DNA of 64,000 bases. Origin: Candidatus Poribacteria bacterium (GTDB lineage Bacteria > Poribacteria > WGA-4E > WGA-3G). Every line of letters starts with the position of its first letter. Position 1 is the stretch's first letter. A program made the translations under genes and the position numbers. The stretch spans positions 42,844 to 106,843 of the forward strand of contig JAJDUH010000013.1 in NCBI GenBank assembly GCA_022826805.1, in the 5' to 3' direction. Below are positions 43,862 to 51,639 of this stretch, one piece after another. The notes under the pieces are model-generated. The model made no database searches. It was given only the letters and a program-made list of their open reading frames with translations, and was not told where the DNA came from.

Positions 43862-46513
43862 TTACATTTTACCTATCTTTGAATCATCGTCTCCATAAAT
43901 CCATTCACGGATAGTCTGCATTTCGTCTAAGTTCTCTTGGAGAAAAGCGTCTCTTGTATAAATGACTTTATATTCAAAATGGGTATCCGGCTGTAACTTT
44001 ACCAAACGTTTCACTGTCTTCTCTTTCGCTTCGACGGTTAGATCGCCGCGTTCGTTTTCAGACTTAATCTCAACAATGTAGAATTCTCCCGTATTTTTGA
44101 CGATAACAAAATCAGGAAAATAGCGGTGATAATTGTTATCAGTGCCTTTGTATTCAAAATGGAAATCGGTCTTTTTGGTATTCGTCAAACTACCGGTAAA
44201 CAGAAACACTTTGACATCCGCAACGGATTGATTTAGCGTTGCTAAAATCGTCTTAAAGAAATTCTGTTCAGGGCCGCTATCAAAGTCGTAAGGCGTATAG
44301 TGATAACTAACATCGTAGGTGTCTTCTAAGTCCGCTTCATTGAGCAGCAGATCAACCTTACTCTTTCGGAGACGCAACCGGTGAACGTAACAGTCATCAG
44401 TATCATCTTTTTCAAAAAGTAGATTACCCTCGTCATCGTGGATTCGGATAAGCGCGAGGTGTTCTGTCACTTCTTCCTCAATCACTTCGTAATTTTGCTG
44501 CTGGTCTTCCACCTGTTTACATAGCGAATCCAAGTGTTTATACGGGACTTGCCCCTCTGGATAGAGACTTTTGAGATTTTTAAGTGTTTCCATTGCAGAG
44601 AGGTGATAGTTTGTAGCAAGTCGTCTCGCCAGTGTGTAGCAATCAGTTGTTCTATCAGTGATCTCAACTTCGTCTTGTGCCCCTAACCCTGTGAGTGGTG
44701 AAGTACCTCGCTGCGTGAAATCTGGGGTCAGAATGCTGCGAAAAGCGGGTAGGGTTTCCTGCACATCTGTAGGCAAACTTAACTGAACCTCTATCAGTGT
44801 GTTCTCCAACGGAACAACCCGACGCACCAATTGCACAATTTTTAATTTCGGCAAATTGGGTTTGCGAACGCGGATCACCACTTCTTCCGTTTCTGCGTCC
44901 TGTGTACGCAGTTCACCGAGTGTAGTCCCGAAGTTTTCCTGTAATTCTTTATCTAAAATCGTGCTGTTTTTCGTATCCAAAAAGATTTTTGCCGTCCGTG
45001 TGTTACCTTCCACTTGACGGAGACACCGCGTTGAGGCTTGCAAGATAAAATTGCTACTGGTTGTTTGTTCCTTAATAAGTGCGCAAGCAAATAGACTTGG
45101 ACAATTCCAGCCCTCTGTCCCTTTGCCAATAAGGAGAATGATACGTTTCTGACTGTCAGGATTGTTCAGTCGCTTGAATTCATCAATTTCCTGCGGACTT
45201 GATTTTTGGGTATTGACGAGTATCTGAGTGGTACTCTCTCCGATTTCTGTTAGTGAGTTTTGAATATGCTGATGGGAGGCATCCAAATGTTCTTGGGTCT
45301 TGAAGTAAAAGGCGATTTTCGCTTTTGCACCATCCGGCAGTGATACATCACCGTAGTTTTCAAAAAAGTCATTGATAACGCTACGGATCACATCCGCGTC
45401 AGAAATAGTTCCGATGGGATACTGAACAATACCGTTGTGAAGACTTTTAAGAATGTTGTCCTTAATTCCTTCACCGAGACTATACCACGCAACGACTTCT
45501 CTGAGCATCTGCCGTTTGGCGTAAGGCGTACCTGTCGTATTGATAATGGCAATGAGATCGGTTTTCTCATGTATGTAGTTAACCGTTTTCCGAACCCGCT
45601 TGAGTTCTCTGTCCATTCTATTGCCATAAGTATGATGTGCTTCGTCTGAGAACACCCCTAAACTGGGTAAACTCGTTATTTTTTGAAGTCGGAGGTTCGC
45701 CTCTAATTCTGCTTGTTCTTTTTTCTCGGCAAATTCTAATTCCGTCTGATTGCTCCGTTTTTTCACATTTGCTCGAAGCGCGATTTTTTCGGTGTTCGTG
45801 ACAATAACGTTGTAAGTACTACCTGTTTGGACTTGAATTTCTTTTGCACCGGTTTGTGGATAGGTTATCTTAAGATTGGCGAGAAAATCACGGTGCAGAC
45901 TGGGAGGCAGAATCTGATCGAAAGGAACCTCGCTAATCTCGCGTAGACTTTCAATAATCGTTGTGCCGGGAGCGAAAACGAGGGCGTTTTTCATAAACTC
46001 GCTTTCAGGATAGCGGAGTGCCATCGCGAATTCAGTTGCAATAATTGTCCCGATGAGAACCGTCTTGCCGGTGCCCATTGCGAGGGCAAAGATATAACTT
46101 GGGTAGGGGAGTGTCACCGCCTCGTAAACTGGATCAATTCGCTTCTGTTTAACAAATTCCGGGTTGTTTTCCACCAAATCAATGACTGTATCAACATCTC
46201 GAATCAATATCAGTTCTTGGGGAGAGATCGGGATGCCAAACGCTTCGCAGAAATCGCGTATATCGCCAGGGTCGTAGTAGTGTCTGTAGAGTTTGACAAT
46301 ATGCGGAGTGTTTAGCACCAGCCGCAGATACCAATAGAGTTCCAAGGATTGGAATTGCGGTTCACGCAGGTATTTGAGGTGGACGCGATCATCTGCTTCA
46401 CCTTCAAACTGATAGCGTAGGATCTCGCCGATGAGGGGATAATCAGGGCAAGAGTATCCTTTCTTACGCCAATTTTGAACGTCGTCACGTAGTTTTTCAA
46501 AAAGGTGTTTCAT
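43862..46513 (-). CDS. Type III restriction enzyme Res (SF2 helicase plus nuclease)
   Basis: 883 aa from ATG at 46513, 7 nt after AAAGGA. Walker A ALAMGTGKT (G147-T151), DEAH box VFSDEAHH (D290-H293), and motif VI-like LQASTRCLRQVEGN. Near the C-terminus YFPDFVIV...FYIVEIKSE gives a PD-(D/E)xK nuclease. Together with Mod it would cut unmodified DNA after ATP-driven search. Length matches the family. The order Res, unknown, toxin, antitoxin, Mod is unusual because Mod normally stands directly beside Res. The start overlaps a Uma2 fragment by 17 bp. Confidence 0.93.
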   Translation of the reverse strand: MKHLFEKLRDDVQNWRKKGYSCPDYPLIGEILRYQFEGEADDRVHLKYLREPQFQSLELYWYLRLVLNTPHIVKLYRHYYDPGDIRDFCEAFGIPISPQELILIRDVDTVIDLVENNPEFVKQKRIDPVYEAVTLPYPSYIFALAMGTGKTVLIGTIIATEFAMALRYPESEFMKNALVFAPGTTIIESLREISEVPFDQILPPSLHRDFLANLKITYPQTGAKEIQVQTGSTYNVIVTNTEKIALRANVKKRSNQTELEFAEKKEQAELEANLRLQKITSLPSLGVFSDEAHHTYGNRMDRELKRVRKTVNYIHEKTDLIAIINTTGTPYAKRQMLREVVAWYSLGEGIKDNILKSLHNGIVQYPIGTISDADVIRSVINDFFENYGDVSLPDGAKAKIAFYFKTQEHLDASHQHIQNSLTEIGESTTQILVNTQKSSPQEIDEFKRLNNPDSQKRIILLIGKGTEGWNCPSLFACALIKEQTTSSNFILQASTRCLRQVEGNTRTAKIFLDTKNSTILDKELQENFGTTLGELRTQDAETEEVVIRVRKPNLPKLKIVQLVRRVVPLENTLIEVQLSLPTDVQETLPAFRSILTPDFTQRGTSPLTGLGAQDEVEITDRTTDCYTLARRLATNYHLSAMETLKNLKSLYPEGQVPYKHLDSLCKQVEDQQQNYEVIEEEVTEHLALIRIHDDEGNLLFEKDDTDDCYVHRLRLRKSKVDLLLNEADLEDTYDVSYHYTPYDFDSGPEQNFFKTILATLNQSVADVKVFLFTGSLTNTKKTDFHFEYKGTDNNYHRYFPDFVIVKNTGEFYIVEIKSENERGDLTVEAKEKTVKRLVKLQPDTHFEYKVIYTRDAFLQENLDEMQTIREWIYGDDDSKIGKM

Positions 46514-46619
46514 GTATATTCCTTTTACGTCTAACTGTTTCAGCGTCAGGAATTGCCTTACGTTCAAAAGCGATGTATTCTTCAGGTGTGAGGTATGTTT
46601 GCGCTGCAGGGCTGGCCAT
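46497..46619 (-). pseudogene. 40-codon N-terminal remnant of a Uma2-family gene, now leader ORF of res
   Basis: ATG at 46619, with GGAGG 6 nt upstream, opens MASPAAQTYLTPEEYIAFER then KAIPDAETVRRKRNIHETPF and a stop. The LTPEEYIAFERKA start is the typical N-terminus of Uma2 (DUF820) endonuclease-like proteins of about 190 aa; the catalytic part is missing. Its stop lies 12-14 nt inside res, so ribosomes leaving it pass the res start. Probably the scar of a deletion or insertion. Confidence 0.65.
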
Positions 46620-46649
46620 GGTTTGCCTCCAAGAATTTTTAGTAATTCT

Positions 46650-46678
46650 ATTATAGCGCAGTTACAGGGGGGTGTCAA
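46650..46678 (-). promoter_or_regulatory. Consensus sigma-70 promoter of the res operon
   Basis: TTGACA (46678-46673), 17-bp spacer with a C-run, TATAAT (46655-46650). Both boxes are perfect. Predicted start near 46643. Confidence 0.85.
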
Positions 46679-46684
46679 GATTTC

Positions 46685-46713
46685 TTGACAGATGAGCACT
46701 GTTGGGATAAAAT
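46685..46713 (+). promoter_or_regulatory. Sigma-70 promoter of the 240-aa gene, back to back with the res promoter
   Basis: TTGACA (46685-46690), 17 bp, TAAAAT (46708-46713). The two -35 boxes are separated by 6 bp. Confidence 0.75.
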
Positions 46714-46752
46714 AGGTTTACGGAATCATATACCACAGCGAAAGGAAAATCA

Positions 46753-47475
46753 ATGAATTGCCTTGATTATGGACTCTCTTTTATCAACTCTGTTGGCAAC
46801 GGGAATGCCCCTCGCTTTTGGGTCGAATCTCGATGCCGCATCATAGATGACACAGATGGAAGTTTCAGCGATTATTACCAATGTGGTTCGTGTAAGAGTG
46901 AGCACACTTTTGCGGAGAAAAATCTCTTCATAAATCCAAACTATGACTTCCTCCCTGTTTTTGGTGAAGAACATACAGCAGTATTCAGAAGGCATGCTTA
47001 CTGCAACGATAACTATGTTGAGTATAGATCGGCGCAGGATTATTGGGGAGGCACCCTGTTTGATGTTCAGGAGGCATCACCGGTCCGGGTCCTTGATAGC
47101 AACGCAGCCATTTTTGAGGCGACGCAGAAATGTCTACCCATCGTAACGCACACAGAAATATGGGATACCAATACACATCAGCGGGCAATTATCGAATGTC
47201 CGGTTAAAACGATGAACATAGATGAAAATGCAGGCATCTACCAAGTTGATACAGGAATTGTTCTATTTCCGGATCTGTCAAAGCGATATGACCGGCAGAT
47301 TGAGACGTTCAGCCTCGCCTATGTTGCTTTCAACGCACCGCACTTCGCTGACTTCGTTATCGAACGCCCCACTGCCATCATTGAAAATGGAGTGGAAGTT
47401 ACCCAAGTTTACCACTATTCCGAAATTCGGAGTTTAGAAGCAAAGAATACCGTGTTCTGCATCGGTGAGCTTTGA
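46753..47475 (+). CDS. Hypothetical protein, 240 aa
   Basis: AAAGGA lies 6 nt before ATG and a good promoter precedes it. Soluble, mixed alpha/beta, no signal peptide. A CGSC pair (YYQCGSCKSEHTF) and several aromatic-rich blocks (YRSAQDYWGGTLFDV) are visible; the C-terminal half is beta-rich (YQVDTGIVLFPDLSKRYDRQ, YVAFNAPHFADFVIE). I do not recognise a family. It stands between the defence island and the sugar transporter, divergent from res. Confidence 0.7.
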   Translation: MNCLDYGLSFINSVGNGNAPRFWVESRCRIIDDTDGSFSDYYQCGSCKSEHTFAEKNLFINPNYDFLPVFGEEHTAVFRRHAYCNDNYVEYRSAQDYWGGTLFDVQEASPVRVLDSNAAIFEATQKCLPIVTHTEIWDTNTHQRAIIECPVKTMNIDENAGIYQVDTGIVLFPDLSKRYDRQIETFSLAYVAFNAPHFADFVIERPTAIIENGVEVTQVYHYSEIRSLEAKNTVFCIGEL

Positions 47476-47511
47476 CCGTAGTTTGGGATATCGCACTGCA
47501 AACAAATTTTC

Positions 47512-47540
47512 TTGCAAAAATTTTAAACTCCATTTATAAT
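47512..47540 (+). promoter_or_regulatory. Sigma-70 promoter of the sugar ABC operon
   Basis: TTGCAA (47512-47517), 17 bp, TATAAT (47535-47540); ATG follows at 47626. Confidence 0.7.
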
Positions 47541-47625
47541 GCTCCACTAAAGCACCGAATTACATATCAGACCTTAATCGGTGCTAACAACTACTTGCAC
47601 GATCTTTATACGGAGGAAAAAAAAC

Positions 47626-48951
47626 ATGAAAAGTGTTCGCATAAGTTTTGTTTTAGTGCTGATACTTGCACTTGCGTTCGTAAGTGCCACGGAAGCGGAT
47701 AACCACCAATCCCAGTCCTTAACCGTTGTCTGGGCAGAATGGGATCCCGCTAATTATTTACAAGAACTCTCGAAAGACTTTACCGCCGAAACAGGCATTG
47801 CTGTGGATGTGATTCAGATTCCTTGGCCCAGTTTTCAAGATAAAGTTTTCACGGCTTTCGTCGGAAAAAGCGACCTCTACGACATCGTCATTGGAGATAG
47901 CCAGTGGCTTGGTAGGAACTCTCAAGGTGGGAACTATATCAACCTAACCGATTGGATTAATGAAAATATTGATGTAGATGCTATCTACGGACCCGCCATG
48001 ACGGCGTTCGCCGAATATCCGAAAGGCAGCGGAACGTACTGGGCACTGCCCGCCGAAGTTGATGCCGCCGGGTACGTCTACCGGAAAGACCTATTTGAAA
48101 ATCCAGACGAAATGAAGGCGTTTCAAGACAAGTACGGCTACGCACTCGCACCCCCAAAAACCTACGACCAACTCCGCGATATTGCCGAATTCTTTACGCG
48201 CCCCGAGCAAGACCTCTACGGTATTGGAACATGGTATAGCAAAGAATACGACGGTATCACCATGGGCTTTCAACAGGTAATGTGGAGTTTTGGTGGCTCG
48301 TACGGTGATGCAGAGAACTACAAAGTCGACGGATATATCAACACAGACGATGCTGCCAAGGCACTCGAATTTTACACAGACCTCCTCAAGTTCTCACCGC
48401 CAGATGCCCCAAACTACTATTGGGCGGAGACCCTCAACGCCTACACCTCAGGCAAGCTAGCTATGGCGATGAATTATTTCGCATTTTTCCCGGGTGTTGT
48501 GAACCCTGAAACGAATCCAACCTCTCACGATAAGAGCGGTTTCTTTGTCGCACCCGCCGGTCCAAAAGGCCACTATATTAGCATCGGCGGACAGGGAATG
48601 TCCGTTTCTTCCTATTCCAAAAACAAGGATCTCGCCAAGCAGTACATGAAATGGTTCATGCAGAAACCTGTTCAGGAAAAATGGGCGGCACTCGGTGGTT
48701 TCACACCGCACAAAGAGGTGTTACAGTCGGATACATTTAAGATGGCAACCCCCTTTAACGAGGCTTTCGCCGCAAGTTTCCCATACCTTCGCGATTTCTG
48801 GGCAGTACCGGAATATGCAGAACTCTTAGAGGCGTGCCAAACGAATTGGAGTGAAGCCATCTCCGGCATCAAGTCCGCAAAGGAAGCACTGAACGCCATC
48901 GCAAAGAAGCATGAGGAGATCTTTGAGGACGCAGGCTACTACGACGAATAA
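47626..48951 (+). CDS. Family 1 ABC sugar-binding protein
   Basis: 441 aa from ATG at 47626, 9 nt after GGAGG. Signal peptide ISFVLVLILALAFVSATEA. The mature part has LTVVWAEWDPANYLQELSKD, GIAVDVIQIPWPSFQDKVF, YDIVIGDSQWLG and KNKDLAKQYMKWFMQKPVQE, the layout of family 1 (sugar/glycerol-phosphate type) binding proteins. First gene of an operon with two permeases; no ATPase in the window. Periplasmic solute capture; sugar unknown. Confidence 0.93.
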   Translation: MKSVRISFVLVLILALAFVSATEADNHQSQSLTVVWAEWDPANYLQELSKDFTAETGIAVDVIQIPWPSFQDKVFTAFVGKSDLYDIVIGDSQWLGRNSQGGNYINLTDWINENIDVDAIYGPAMTAFAEYPKGSGTYWALPAEVDAAGYVYRKDLFENPDEMKAFQDKYGYALAPPKTYDQLRDIAEFFTRPEQDLYGIGTWYSKEYDGITMGFQQVMWSFGGSYGDAENYKVDGYINTDDAAKALEFYTDLLKFSPPDAPNYYWAETLNAYTSGKLAMAMNYFAFFPGVVNPETNPTSHDKSGFFVAPAGPKGHYISIGGQGMSVSSYSKNKDLAKQYMKWFMQKPVQEKWAALGGFTPHKEVLQSDTFKMATPFNEAFAASFPYLRDFWAVPEYAELLEACQTNWSEAISGIKSAKEALNAIAKKHEEIFEDAGYYDE

Positions 48952-48970
48952 AGCGGTTGGCACTCTTGAA

Positions 48971-49034
48971 TTATCGGTTTTCGGTCAGAAGTATCTCTCT
49001 TTCCGAGAACCGATAACTGACAACTGATAACCAT
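48971..49034 (+). repeat. Intercistronic 14-bp stem-loop plus dispersed ACTGACAACTGA repeat
   Basis: TTATCGGTTTTCGG (48971-48984) pairs with CCGAGAACCGATAA (49003-49016), one G-U pair. The right arm runs into GATAACTGACAACTGATAAC. It lies between binding-protein and permease genes and may stabilise the upstream message. Confidence 0.65.
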
Positions 49035-49040
49035 AGAAAT

Positions 49041-49952
49041 ATGCAAACCAACCGTCCCTACACAGCGTCGCGTGGGATGAGCGACTACCAGTTGAAGATG
49101 GCATTTATCATGCCCACCATGATTTTGCTCATCTTGATGAACATCTTCCCGCTGCTCTGGTCTTTATACCTCAGTTTCCATCGTTACAAAGCCTCCATGC
49201 CCGCAGCACCGAGATTCATCGGGGTCCGTAATTATTCACGCCTCCTCGCCGACCCAGAAATCTGGGGCTACTTTCAAACCACAGCCTATTTTGTGGTACT
49301 GGCAGTAGCTGCACAATTCTTTATCGGATTCGGGTTAGCACTCCTACTGAATCGCGACTTCCGGTATAAAGGTTTCGTTACAACATTGCTCCTGCTCCCG
49401 ATGATGTTATCCCCTGTGGTAGTTGGACTCTTTTGGCGTTTTATCCTCTCTTCAGATAACGCCGGTTTGCTGAACTTTTTCCTCAGCCCCTTCCTAAAAT
49501 CGCCCATCGGCTGGACCACCAATCCGAAGGTAGCCATGTTGGCTGTTGTTATTGTAGATACATGGATGTGGTCGCCTTTCATGATGCTGATCGCCCTCGC
49601 GGGGCTGAGTGCCGTACCGAAGTCCCTCTATGAAGCCGCTGATGTCGATAGAGCCTCGGCGTGGTTCAAATTTCGATGGATAACGCTCCCTCTGGTAGCC
49701 CCGCTTCTGCTTATTGCGCTTCTGTTTAGAACGATGGATGCCTTCAAGATGTTCGACATTGTCTATGTCCTTACCCGTGAGGGTGGACCCGGCACTGTCA
49801 CAGAGACGGTATCAATGAACCTCTATAAACTCGCCTTTCGGAACTACAATACCGGTAAAGCATGCGCGATGGCATATATCCTACTCATCATTATCGTCGC
49901 ACTAAGCAATATCTACGTAAAATACCTAAATCGCGTCAAGGAAGAAACATAG
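49041..49952 (+). CDS. Sugar ABC transporter permease, MalF/UgpA type
   Basis: 303 aa, six helices, starting with MAFIMPTMILLILMNIFPLL. The cytoplasmic EAA loop is EAADVDRASAWFKFRWITLP, where the ATPase docks. The normal family length. Ribosome site is weak. Inner-membrane partner of the next gene; translated after a stem-loop that separates it from the binding-protein gene. Confidence 0.93.
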   Translation: MQTNRPYTASRGMSDYQLKMAFIMPTMILLILMNIFPLLWSLYLSFHRYKASMPAAPRFIGVRNYSRLLADPEIWGYFQTTAYFVVLAVAAQFFIGFGLALLLNRDFRYKGFVTTLLLLPMMLSPVVVGLFWRFILSSDNAGLLNFFLSPFLKSPIGWTTNPKVAMLAVVIVDTWMWSPFMMLIALAGLSAVPKSLYEAADVDRASAWFKFRWITLPLVAPLLLIALLFRTMDAFKMFDIVYVLTREGGPGTVTETVSMNLYKLAFRNYNTGKACAMAYILLIIIVALSNIYVKYLNRVKEET

Positions 49953-49960
49953 AAGACACT

Positions 49961-51178
49961 ATGCGGAATCGGAAAAACTTTACGCACTACCTCATATTAG
50001 CGTTCGTTGCTGTAGCGGTGATTGTCTATATCACGCCGATTTACTGGATTTTGGCGACGTCACTGAAGGGACTGGCAGACATCACTACGAAACTACCGAA
50101 GTTTGTTTTTGATGTATCATTGGAAAACTATCAGAAACTGATGCCTTCGGACGGGGTGCCAGGCGTTACATACCTGTTTCTGGTAGAGGTATTGGTGGGT
50201 TTACTACTCTTCGGTTTTTTCTCGCTTTTTGATGTGAAATTGCCCGGTGCCTTATCGCTCCGAAATCTCAGCTTTGCTTGGAACGCTATTTTCGTCTTAA
50301 CCTGTCTCTATAGTTTTCTGACCCTACAACCACTCCAGAATCGTTTCCAAACCGATGCCCGTTTCAATTTTGTGCTACTGATTGTTTGTGCAATCATAGC
50401 TTATCTCTTGATGGCACCGTTCAAAAAGTCTAATGTCATAGCGTCCCAAACGGCAAAGAAACAGCGACTTACTTTTGTCCTACCGAGTGTTTTAGGGACG
50501 ATAGCGATGTGCGTTGCATTGGCGAACGGCGGTTCCAAATATTTCTACCAATTGCTCAACAGTATTATCATCGGTGGCGGTAGCACGATTCTCGCTGTAG
50601 GACTCGGAACCCTTGCGGCGTATGCCTTTTCCCGATTCGACGTCGCTGGAAAGGACGACCTACTCTTTTTTATTCTCAGCACACGAATGCTACCCCCAGT
50701 TGTTGTTGTCATCCCAATCTATCTCATGTACAGTGCACTCGGCTTGCGAGATACACACTTTGGGTTGATTCTACTTTACACTACCTTTAATGTCTCATTT
50801 GCGGTATGGTTAATGAAGGGGTTTATTGACGAAATTCCAAAGGAATATGAGGATGCCGCGCTTGTTGACGGCTACTCCCGGTTCCAAACCTTTCTGAAGG
50901 TAATCTTACCGCAGTCCGTCACAGGCATCGCTGCGACTGCCGTGTTCTGTCTCATTACCGCTTGGAACGAGTTCGCCTTTGCCTTAGTCCTCACAGAGGT
51001 CGGCGGCAGAGCCGTTACCGCACCCCCGTCGATTACGAGCGCAACGGGTTCCAGTGGCATGGATTGGGGCAAAATCGCTGCTGGCACCTTCGTCTTTCTT
51101 TTACCCGTTGCTGTTTTCACGTTCTTGATGCGGAACCACCTGCTCCGAGGGGTTACCTTCGGCGCAGTGAAAAAATAA
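49961..51178 (+). CDS. Sugar ABC transporter permease, MalG type, with extra membrane segments
   Basis: 405 aa, against about 280 for the family. Start ATG at 49961, 8 bp after the previous stop. Helix 1 (LILAFVAVAVIVYITPIYWI) and the periplasmic VSLENYQKLMPSDG are normal. Then about 120 residues are inserted (VLVGLLLFGFFSLFD, WNAIFVLTCLYSFLTL, NFVLLIVCAIIAYLLMAPF, FVLPSVLGTIAMCVALANGG) before the usual YQLLNSIIIGGGSTILAVG. The EAA loop is EDAALVDGYSRFQTFLKVIL. The insert adds about four helices. Confidence 0.9.
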   Translation: MRNRKNFTHYLILAFVAVAVIVYITPIYWILATSLKGLADITTKLPKFVFDVSLENYQKLMPSDGVPGVTYLFLVEVLVGLLLFGFFSLFDVKLPGALSLRNLSFAWNAIFVLTCLYSFLTLQPLQNRFQTDARFNFVLLIVCAIIAYLLMAPFKKSNVIASQTAKKQRLTFVLPSVLGTIAMCVALANGGSKYFYQLLNSIIIGGGSTILAVGLGTLAAYAFSRFDVAGKDDLLFFILSTRMLPPVVVVIPIYLMYSALGLRDTHFGLILLYTTFNVSFAVWLMKGFIDEIPKEYEDAALVDGYSRFQTFLKVILPQSVTGIAATAVFCLITAWNEFAFALVLTEVGGRAVTAPPSITSATGSSGMDWGKIAAGTFVFLLPVAVFTFLMRNHLLRGVTFGAVKK

Positions 51179-51203
51179 GAATGTACTTCTAAAAAAATGA
51201 CCC

Positions 51204-51303
51204 GTAGGTTGGGTTGAGCGAAAAGAAACAAGACCCTTTCGTTTATACGAAAGATTTCGATTTTTAATGCCTTGTTCGTTAGATAGATGCAGCGAAACCC
51301 AAC
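51204..51303 (+). repeat. REP-like 100-bp element, copy 4
   Basis: GTAGGTTGGGTTGAGCG to CAGCGAAACCCAAC. The interior has its own hairpin CTTTCGT TTAT ACGAAAG. Confidence 0.85.
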
Positions 51304-51319
51304 ATCTTAGTGCCGGATT

Positions 51320-51421
51320 GTAGGTTGGGTTGAACGGACCTATCAGAACTCTAACACGTCATAGAAAAATAGAACTTTCCGTATACGCGCCATCTCAAAA
51401 AAGTAACGAGTGAAACCCAAC
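51320..51421 (+). repeat. REP-like 100-bp element, copy 5
   Basis: GTAGGTTGGGTTGAACGG to GAGTGAAACCCAAC; direct orientation to copy 4, 16 bp apart. Confidence 0.85.
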
Positions 51422-51458
51422 GAACTCATCTAATAGTTCCCAGGGATCCTTTTATGAA

Positions 51459-51555
51459 GTTGGATTTCACTTCGTGCTTGGGTGGCGGATAACGCGATGT
51501 TGAGTTTGAGATGTGTTTGGGATAGTAATCTACAGTATCGTTCAACCCAACCTAC
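51459..51555 (-). repeat. REP-like element, copy 6, inverted and degenerate at one end
   Basis: CGTTCAACCCAACCTAC on the right is the complement of the usual left end; GTTGGATTTCAC on the left is a one-base variant of GTTGGGTTTCAC. Confidence 0.7.
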
Positions 51556-51639
51556 GATTAGTGCTATAAACCTCTATATAGACCTGCTTTTTAATGCTGA
51601 TCGCCGACCGCTCACTGCCAATAATTGGAGGACACCGAA

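Larger units (their letters stand above)
51179..51639. other. Intergenic, 461 bp, cluster of three REP-like elements
   Basis: Two direct copies and one degenerate inverted copy fill 51204-51555. No gene. Confidence 0.6.
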
